A stretch of DNA of 30,047 nt from Parachlorella kessleri (lineage: Eukaryota > Chlorophyta > Trebouxiophyceae > Chlorellales > Chlorellaceae): contig BBXU01001614.1 in the NCBI GenBank assembly GCA_001598975.1, forward strand, positions 1 through 30,047. The letters are read 5' to 3'. The notes under the pieces were generated by a model. It searched no databases and was not told where the DNA came from. It worked only from the letters and a program-made list of their open reading frames with translations. This document shows positions 23,720-30,047 of the stretch, piece by piece (within the stretch, counting starts at the first letter, position 1; the number at the start of each line of letters is the position of its first letter). Position numbers and translations under genes: made by a program.

Positions 23720-23975
23720 CATACCTTTGTACCTCCTGTGTACCACAATTGCTCTCGGGCTGGTGCACGAAAGGGTTCGGTTTCGCAAGATCCATTTGGC
23801 AACCCATTATGACAATGCCCGCGCACTATTCCAGCTGTATTTCCACTAAAAGAGCTCTGGAACTTTATTACTCACTTCAGGTTCATTTGCAGCTTGCTGA
23901 ACAAATAAAGCACAACATCTGTACCCTAGATTGGTCTGGAGGGGTCTCCCGGGGGCAACTGGGTCGGCCCACAGG

Positions 23976-26354
23976 ATGGCTATGGCACCTTCAGACTCTA
24001 CGCCAGCTAGGGTGAGGCCAAGAACTGAAGCCTGGCCAGAGGACATAGTGCAGCACATCCACGCCCTCGGCCTGAACAAGGGGGCCTTGGAACTGAAGGA
24101 CAGGCAAGTGCGAGGTGTTGTGGCTCCAAAAACCTACAGTAAAGCAAAGACCTACAGGACCCGTCCCCTGTAAACTTAAAATTTTGATTTTGAAGCCTCC
24201 CCTCTCGCAAGCTTGCATGTCACTCTTTGCGCTGCAGGCTGCGGGGGTTGGCAGTGTGCCGCTCGTGGCTCAAGGCGCTGTCCAACCTGCCTATTCGCAC
24301 TGTCTACTTGTCGCAACGTGATGTTGCTGTTTGTCACTGGATTATAAAATCCCAGCCATCTATCGTGGAGCTTCACCTGTGCCAGGGGCTTAACCTCGTG
24401 AGGGCTGTGCAAATTCTGCACACGGTGCAGCGCAAGGTGAGTTCAACGCCAGTAGGGGCCAGTGCAGTCAAGAATGATGGTGGTAAGGCAAACTGACCTA
24501 TTCCATTAACTTGACACAACAGATTCTGAGCAGGAGCGGCTGGGTGTGAGGCTTACATAAAGATATTGTCCATTCAGTACATCTTTATCACTGCCAGAGG
24601 TCCGGCTGACCGTCGGAATCATATCAAGCGTCCAGTAATCTAGGACTTGGAGTGCAGCACTCCAGTGGCCAGTGCTGTTAGTCAGGACGGCTGGCATAAT
24701 GGCAAGAAGCGGCTGGGTGGGTGTGCTGCAGGACTTACAACTGCTCGCATGGAAAGAGCCTTATGGCGGGTTCGTCCAGCAGGGACTCCCTGTGCCGTCC
24801 ATCTTCCCAAACCTGCGCCACCTATGTGTGGAAGACGCAGTGACATCATCCAACTGGGTGGCAGGGCTGGGAGCTATGAAGAGCCTGGAGTGGCTGCAGC
24901 TCACCATCCAGTCTAAGGAGCGTCTGGCAGACACAGCGGTTATGCAACTTCCACGGCTGACGCGGCTGACGCGCCTTTCTCTGGATGTGCAGCCTGGAGC
25001 TGTGGTGCAGCTGCACCTGGATAAACTTCCTGCTCTGTCATGGCTGGCAATGTATGGGAGGGAAGGCGAGGCAGCCCTGCTGACAGACGAGCCAGCCTTG
25101 CACCTGCACCACTTGGACTGTGGTGATTTTGGACTTTTGTCAGCTGACTTTGGGGCACTGCCAGGCCTGAAGAGCATGGTCCTGGGTGGCAGGATGGAGC
25201 TGGATCAGCCTGGCAGCATTGCAGGAGCCACAGCACTGACTTTTTTGGAGTTGCAGTCTAGGGGGCGTGAGAATGCCCCTGACCCGGTGGCTCAGGAGCT
25301 GCTTAGCAGCCTGCCGCCCTCTGTCAGCTGCCTGGAGCTGACAGGGACATGGACACCCCAGGCTGCCGCGCTGGTAGGGGCCTTACGGGGCCTGCCAGGG
25401 CTTGCAGTCACCTGGTGGGGCGAGGGTGAGGTCCCCTTGCCCCCCCCGAGTGCACCTCTCTGGGCTGGGCTTCGAGCTTTAAGCTGGACGTCAGACCCGG
25501 ACAGCGAAGTTGGGAGCCTCCCTCAGGTGTGTGCCTGCCTTGCCTGGGCGCACTTTTAGCATGAAGTCAAGGGCTCCTGCCTCCTGGCACTGCCTTGCCT
25601 GGCTGGTGAAGTATGTTTTGTTCCATAGCGTGCGTCGCCCACATTGGGTGCTTGTGTGCCGCCTGTCCGTGGTGTTAAGCATCACAAGGAGGAAGAAAAT
25701 TGGGCGTGAACTGTACTGACGGGCTCAATGCAGTTGTGCTTAGTTTCTTGCCTGAGTTCTGATCCAAAAGGATCTCTTGTCTACTGCCCGTGACCTTTCC
25801 TGTTCGCCGCTGGCTGCCTAGGTGCATGGCCAGCTTGGGCTGTGCATATAAGGACCGCATTCAAGCCAGGCCCAGTTTTTTTGTTTACTTTTCTTCTTGG
25901 TGGCAAGCAGTGCAGAAAAGAGAGTGTCAATTCCAACCTGTACTCACAGGGCTGGATGCAGTTGGTGAGGCCAATGGCCTTGCTGTGTATATAGCACGGG
26001 TGGCAGATAGTGTGAACAGGGAGCGAGAGATGAGCTGGAGTGACAGGGCTGGATGCAGAATGTGCCTAAGTCCTGCCTGAGTTCTAATCCAGTGTAATTG
26101 CTATCCTGCAGGGCCTGGCTCTCGCTTCCAAGCTAGAAGCATTGCAAGCCATCAAGCACTCTGTGAGTGTTGATGAGCTGGATCTCATCACGTCCCTGCC
26201 GGCGCTGGAGAAGCTTATCATTCTTGCGCTGGCCTCTAATGACAATGGCGCGGCTGGGAGGCGCATCGTGCAGAGGGCCTTGCCCCATGTGCTGATTCTG
26301 GACTGCCCGAAGTCCGCTGATTCTCAGACCTTCTTCAAGTGGGCGTTGAAGTAA
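23976..26354 (+). CDS. F-box-like/leucine-rich protein, array copy 3
   Basis: Four exons: 23976-24103, 24238-24436, 24732-25526, 26112-26354; 454 aa. F-box-like segment at residues ~21-55: WPEDIVQHIHALGL, then LRGLAVCRSWLKAL. Exon 3 (110-374) is leucine-rich: VPSIFPNLRHLCVED, LTRLTRLSLDVQPGAVVQLH, LDKLPALSWLAM, HLHHLDCGDFGLLSADF and LPPSVSCLELTGTW. Exon 4 has DELDLITSLPALEKLII and ends FFKWALK. Intron 1 has a GC donor (GACAG/GCAAGT), as in copy 1. Intron 3 is the longest of the family (585 bases) because it holds three copies of the dispersed repeat. The gene converges on the functional ZNF598-like gene, 443 bases between stops. A second in-frame ATG two codons on is an alternative start. The frame is intact throughout. 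Confidence 0.86.
25690..26093 (+). repeat. Three dispersed-repeat copies in intron 3 of F-box-like copy 3
   Basis: Copies lie at about 25690-25766, 25900-25965 and 25999-26093, all in plus orientation. Each has a GTGAACTGTACTGAC-like block followed by GGGCTGGATGCAGT-like text. The first and third end in GAGTTCTGATCC or GAGTTCTAATCC. They make this intron about 220-360 bases longer than in the paralogues. Confidence 0.6.
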
Positions 26355-26796
26355 GGTATAACAAGCCCTGTTTTTGTTCATTTTGGTATCCCTGCGAGTA
26401 TTACGTGGCAGGAACCAAATATCGGGGAGTTGTGGGAGCGATTCGAGGCTTGGGCGGAGCGGCATGCAGGGCACGCTGGGTCCTGAATGTATTTCTCTGG
26501 GCTGCATGTCTGGCAGTGAAGGCTGCATCTGTGTTTCTGGAACTGTTAGCTGTCTAGTCGGCCTTTTAGCTGAGAAGCCATTTGCCTGGCAACAACACTT
26601 GCTGTGTTTACATGCAGAGTTCATAGTCTGACTTGGCGAGGTGGGTCTGGCTGCTCAGGCACAGGCAGAGGAGGCATACCAAGAGTTGCACAGGATCCAC
26701 ATGCACCCACATGCATGTGCCCCCTTTCCAAGGGTCCCACGCCAGCTGTCCAGACAGCGCAAAAGACACCCGCCACCCAAGCAGGGCGGCCACTTG
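26355..26796. other. Convergent 3' flank of F-box-like copy 3 and the ZNF598-like gene
   Basis: Holds the 3' UTRs of both genes. TGTAA on the minus strand at 26608-26612, 185 bases past the ZNF598-like stop, is its probable poly(A) signal. No TGTAA was seen for the F-box-like gene. Confidence 0.5.
26608..26612 (-). terminator. Putative poly(A) signal TGTAA of the ZNF598-like gene
   Basis: The motif is kept at the equivalent place behind both decayed tail copies (22188-22192 and 18521-18525). That supports it as an original part of this gene's 3' end. Confidence 0.5.
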
Positions 26797-29700
26797 CTAG
26801 CTCTTGCTGCCCCAGGCGTCCAGCAGCGCCCGCTCTTGCTGTGCCAACTTCCCAGCGCCCTTCCCTCCCCAGGGGCCCTGCGCAAGGGGCGCTGCCGCTG
26901 CTGGCTGCCCAGCCGCCGGCGGCCCTCCACGCGTCCAGGCATTCTGCGGGTGCACTTTCCTGCAGCACAGCAGGTCACAGGTGTACCACAGTCACGCTCC
27001 CGGGCGTTACTGCTGATGACATGGATGATAGTGCCGCACATCACGCTGACAAGGCAGCGCAGTTCTCATAGCACACCGGCTCCCCAACACACGCTGCATG
27101 AGTCTGGGGAACTGTCAGCAAGTCAGCTGCCATCTTTCACCATCGCCCTATATAGTAATCCAAAGGCAACAAATTGTACCTGCTCTCCTGCTCCAGCCAC
27201 TGCTTCGTAGCCGGGTCGCCGCCCGTGATCCGCAGCCGCTCAAACTTGGGCTGCTTCTTCTGCTTGCCCTTCTTACTGCTGCTGCTGCTGCTTCCGCCGC
27301 CTGCCGCCGCTGCCCCATCTTCCCCTTCACTGTAGCCGTCCTCCTGTTCCCTACTTGGCTGGGCTGCATCCCCTGCCAGGGCACCGCCACCGAGAGCTGG
27401 GAATGCCGCGGTGCTGCCTCCAAGGGCTGGGAAGTTTTCCAGCGGGCTGGCAGGCCAGCTGCTGCCTGCATTGGCGGCCGCGCCGCTGCTGGCGGCGGCG
27501 GCGGGTGCCGCCCTTGCTGCCGCTGCTGCTGCACTGAAGCTCACCGGCTGCTCAGGCGGCCGCTGGGGGAAAGCCTCTGCAACAAGAAAGCGAGGTTCAG
27601 CAGCGTGGTCAGGAGAGCGACGTGGGGAGGTCTGGAGGACTGGACGCACCGTTGACCGGGCCGTCTTGTTGAGAATGTGGCCAGTGTCCTGGAACCATCC
27701 TGCCCAACCTGGCTCTTTTAATCAAGTTCCCCAACCTGAGTTCCAAAGTGCAGTGGTGAGGTGCCAGCGGGACAAGCCACTGTCGCTGTCACTCCCTGTT
27801 TCGGCTTCCCCTCAGCTCATGGAATGTCACTCCCAACAAGCACACACAGCAGACCCCAAGCGGCCATCCAGAGGATAACCCAGCCGGAGAGAGTGGGGGG
27901 TGCCCACCTGCGCTGCTGCCCGCGCCCGCTGCCGCCCCCGCTTTGCCGCCTTTCCTGCCCTTGACGGCGCCGGCTTGCTGGAGGGGAGGCAAGGATGGGT
28001 CGTCCTCCACGCCCGACACAAGTGCTGCTGCGCCCTGCCCCGCCTGCTGCTGCTGCTTCCACTGGTTGCTGGCGTCCAAGTCGGGCCGCGGCTTGGGGTG
28101 CCCGCAGGCTTCGCAGGTGCGGGCGCCGGGGGCGTTGAGTAGCGTGCAGGTGCCGCACTGCCAGCTACTAAACTGCTCCGCGTGGGCGGCTGCGGCTGCC
28201 GCGGCCTCGGGAGGCACCCACCGCCCTGCTGCGCCGCCCTGCGCACCACAGCATGCGCAGCATGGACAAAACGACGACAAAGATAACACAACGGTCTCAA
28301 AAAATCACAAGACGCATTTTACTCTACAACTGGCCAGGCCGCATGCGGATTGTCAATGTACCATTAAACACCCGATGCCAGGCCAATTCTTGCTTGACTT
28401 GCGCCTCACCTGAGCGCCATTAGCAAATGCCGCGGCGTGCACCGCCAGCAGCTCGGCTCGCTTCGGGGCGTCAGGGCACGTGGCCGCAAGGTCGGGGACC
28501 AGAGACAGCAAACCCAGGGCTGTCACCTGCACGCACGGGTAGGGGCGGGGGGAAGGGGGGAAGAGCTTGTAGGACTCACCCTTGTAGCACTGCGGTGGCG
28601 AGCGCAAGGGGCAGGCGCCATGCTTTCAGGCATTCTGAAGGCAGGGCTGTCACACACCGCGTTGATAAGACCGCCCCTCCCCGCCTTCCGTACAGCTCCG
28701 CCTCCAGAATTGCCCCGACATCTCACCACCTCCCTTACAGTATCCCCCACACCGCCGCGCTTCCCATTTGCATGTAGCCTTGACAGCTGATGTCGCCGCT
28801 CCAGCAAGCCCATGCTGCTGGCAGTACCCCTTAAAACCCAGCTCACACTGCCAGCCTCGCCTGACCCCAGTGGAAGGCGTCTTCCCTTACCTGCTGGTGG
28901 TACTCCAAGGACTCCGTCTCGCCGCGCATCCAGTCCATGCTGTTCTGGCGGAAGGTGGCAAACTCGGCAGGGCCCAGCTGCCGCTTGATGCGCTCCACCA
29001 GCGCCTGCAAGCATTATGGGGGGGAGCACTGAAGCACTGAAGGTGCGGGCGCTGCAGACTCGCCGGCAAAAATACAAACGAGGGAGGGCTGCGACCCCTA
29101 GGCCTTGCCGCAGCAATGCTTTACCCTGGCACCCAACCACTCGAGCTTACTCAGGAATCTACATAAACACAATGCAGACCTCCCGGACTTCCCACCTGCC
29201 TCGGCTGGTTGGAAAAACACACCGGCACACCAGGTGTCGTTCACGGCGGCGGCATGACGGGGGCCGGTGGCCTGCTGATAGTCCAACATACCGCAGCTTT
29301 TAGCCAGCACAAAAAAGCAATGCAACCCACCTTGTTTGCCGCCTTGAGGCCTTCAGAAATGCCGCCCACGCTGCCCGCTGCTGCGGCTGCAGGTGGTCCT
29401 GCCGTAGACGTGGGCGCAGGCGCAGGCACCGGCTGCCTCTGCTGACCTGGCAGGGCAGGGAAGGCGTCCTGCTGCCGCTCCTGCTGTCGGTCTATCCTCT
29501 CCTGTCGCTTCCGTTGCTGCCGGCGCTGCTGCTCGGAGTCGGACTCCGTCTCGGATGCCGAGGTCGCCGCCACCGGCGTGGGCGCCCGCGCGCCCTGCCG
29601 CAAACTGCCTCCCCCACCCTCTCCCTGCTGCTGCTGCTGTGGCTGCTGCTGCTGCTCATCGCCCTCCGGCCGCTGCCAAGCTGAGCTTGTCGCCTTCCCT

Positions 29701-29839
29701 GCTGCAGCTGCCCCTCTCTGCTTCTTCTCCTTGGCCTGCCTGGCCTTGAGCTTCTGCTGCGCCGCCAGCTGGCGCTGCGAAAGCCGCGGGGGCGCCACCT
29801 CCTGCCACTCGGGCTCCCTGGGCGCCTCGCCAGGCGGAC
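26797..29839 (-). CDS. HEL2: ZNF598/Hel2-like E3 ubiquitin ligase, C-terminal part (5' end outside window)
   Basis: Six exons in transcription order: 29331-29839, 28891-29004, 28410-28526, 27908-28238, 27180-27576, 26797-26959; phases agree, about 543 residues visible. The RING and C2H2 part would lie beyond the right edge. Visible in order: a basic coiled-coil-like run (LSQRQLAAQQKLKARQAKEK), an acidic ETESDSE stretch, DAFPALPG, then NKALVERIKRQLGPAEFATF and LGLLSLVPDLAATCPDAPKR, which match the conserved C-terminal domain of plant and animal ZNF598 proteins. A RanBP2-type zinc finger follows (WQCGTC, 10 residues, CEAC), then ENFPALGG/AFPALGG repeats, a Ser/Lys linker and LRITGGDPATKQWLEQESRK. 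The family ubiquitinates 40S proteins at collided ribosomes to start ribosome-associated quality control. The identity rests on domain order, not on the missing RING. Confidence 0.82.
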
Positions 29840-29980
29840 CTGCGCAGTACCACCAAAAAAGTGGGTTTACTGCTCATCCCATGCAGCTGCCACTCGGGCT
29901 CCCTAGGCGCCTCGCCAGGAGGCTGGGCGGGACTTGCGCAGTACCACTGCTAGGCCGGGTTGTACTGCTCATCCCATGCA
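29802..29980. repeat. Tandem duplication across an exon edge
   Basis: Copy one, 29802-29885, covers the 5' end of the exon 29331-29839, its acceptor and some intron. Copy two, 29886-29980, follows directly in the upstream intron. Both start CTGCCACTCGGGCTCCCT and end TACTGCTCATCCCATGCA. In the second copy the acceptor text GCGCAG/GTCC reads GCGCAAGTCC, so the AG has moved and the reading frame differs; only the first copy fits the gene model. Confidence 0.85.
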
Positions 29981-30047
29981 ACAACTGGCCTGGGCTGCCG
30001 GCAGCTGCTCCATTAGAATGGCTGAGCAGGGGGGATACACGCAAGGA
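29981..30047. other. Right window edge, intron of the ZNF598-like gene
   Basis: No exon recognised; presumably part of the intron leading to the RING-encoding exons outside the window. Confidence 0.4.

Larger units (their letters stand above)
23350..23975. promoter_or_regulatory. Upstream region of F-box-like copy 3
   Basis: From 23350 to about 23545 it still resembles the intron before the penultimate ZNF598 exon (27577-27765), with shared CTGCCCAACCT and GTGAGGTGCCAGC. That gives the approximate right edge of the duplicated unit. From about 23690 it matches the upstream regions of the other F-box-like copies. It includes a 14-bp palindrome (23662-23675), an inverted repeat (23676-23719) and the conserved stretch just before the ATG. 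Confidence 0.45.

Overview
The window looks like nuclear DNA of a green alga. Genes are rich in short GT-AG introns (with a few GC-AG), they include a plastid GapA-type GAPDH and a nuclear-encoded plastid ribosomal protein L18 with a presequence, and TGTAA-like poly(A) signals lie downstream of several genes. The moderately GC-rich composition and the F-box-like/leucine-rich family suggest a chlorophyte, perhaps a trebouxiophyte. That placement is inference; no marker gene settles it.

Layout. (1) 1-1.8 kb: 3' part of a plus-strand WW-domain protein. (2) 3.0-6.35 kb, minus: a complete nine-exon chloroplast GapA (391 aa). (3) 7.5-11.5 kb, minus: a nine-exon stand-alone glutamate 5-kinase with a PUA domain (445 aa, start of proline synthesis). 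(4) 12.5-13.7 kb, minus: five-exon plastid ribosomal protein L18 (165 aa). (5) 14.3-26.4 kb, plus: a tandem family of F-box-like/leucine-rich proteins, with one decayed copy (14.3 kb) and three intact four-exon copies (16.0, 19.7 and 24.0 kb; 498, 458 and 454 aa). (6) 26.8-29.8 kb, minus, running off the right edge: the C-terminal six exons of a ZNF598/Hel2-like ribosome-quality-control E3 ligase carrying a RanBP2-type zinc finger.

The most striking feature is how (5) and (6) are interleaved. Behind each of the two internal F-box-like copies lies a decayed minus-strand copy of the 3' end of the ZNF598-like gene (last exon at 18.8 kb; last plus penultimate exon at 22.4-23.3 kb). The amplified unit was therefore an F-box-like gene plus the tail of its convergent neighbour, copied about every 3.7-4.3 kb. 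The array also carries several perfect palindromes (52, 24, 18 and 14 bp), GC-AG first introns in two of three paralogues, and a roughly 60-100 bp dispersed repeat seen at ten or more places in both orientations across the window.

The metabolic and ribosomal genes on the left are ordinary single-copy housekeeping genes. The accessory, fast-evolving part is 14-28 kb. No tRNA, rRNA, CRISPR array or autonomous transposon was recognised.
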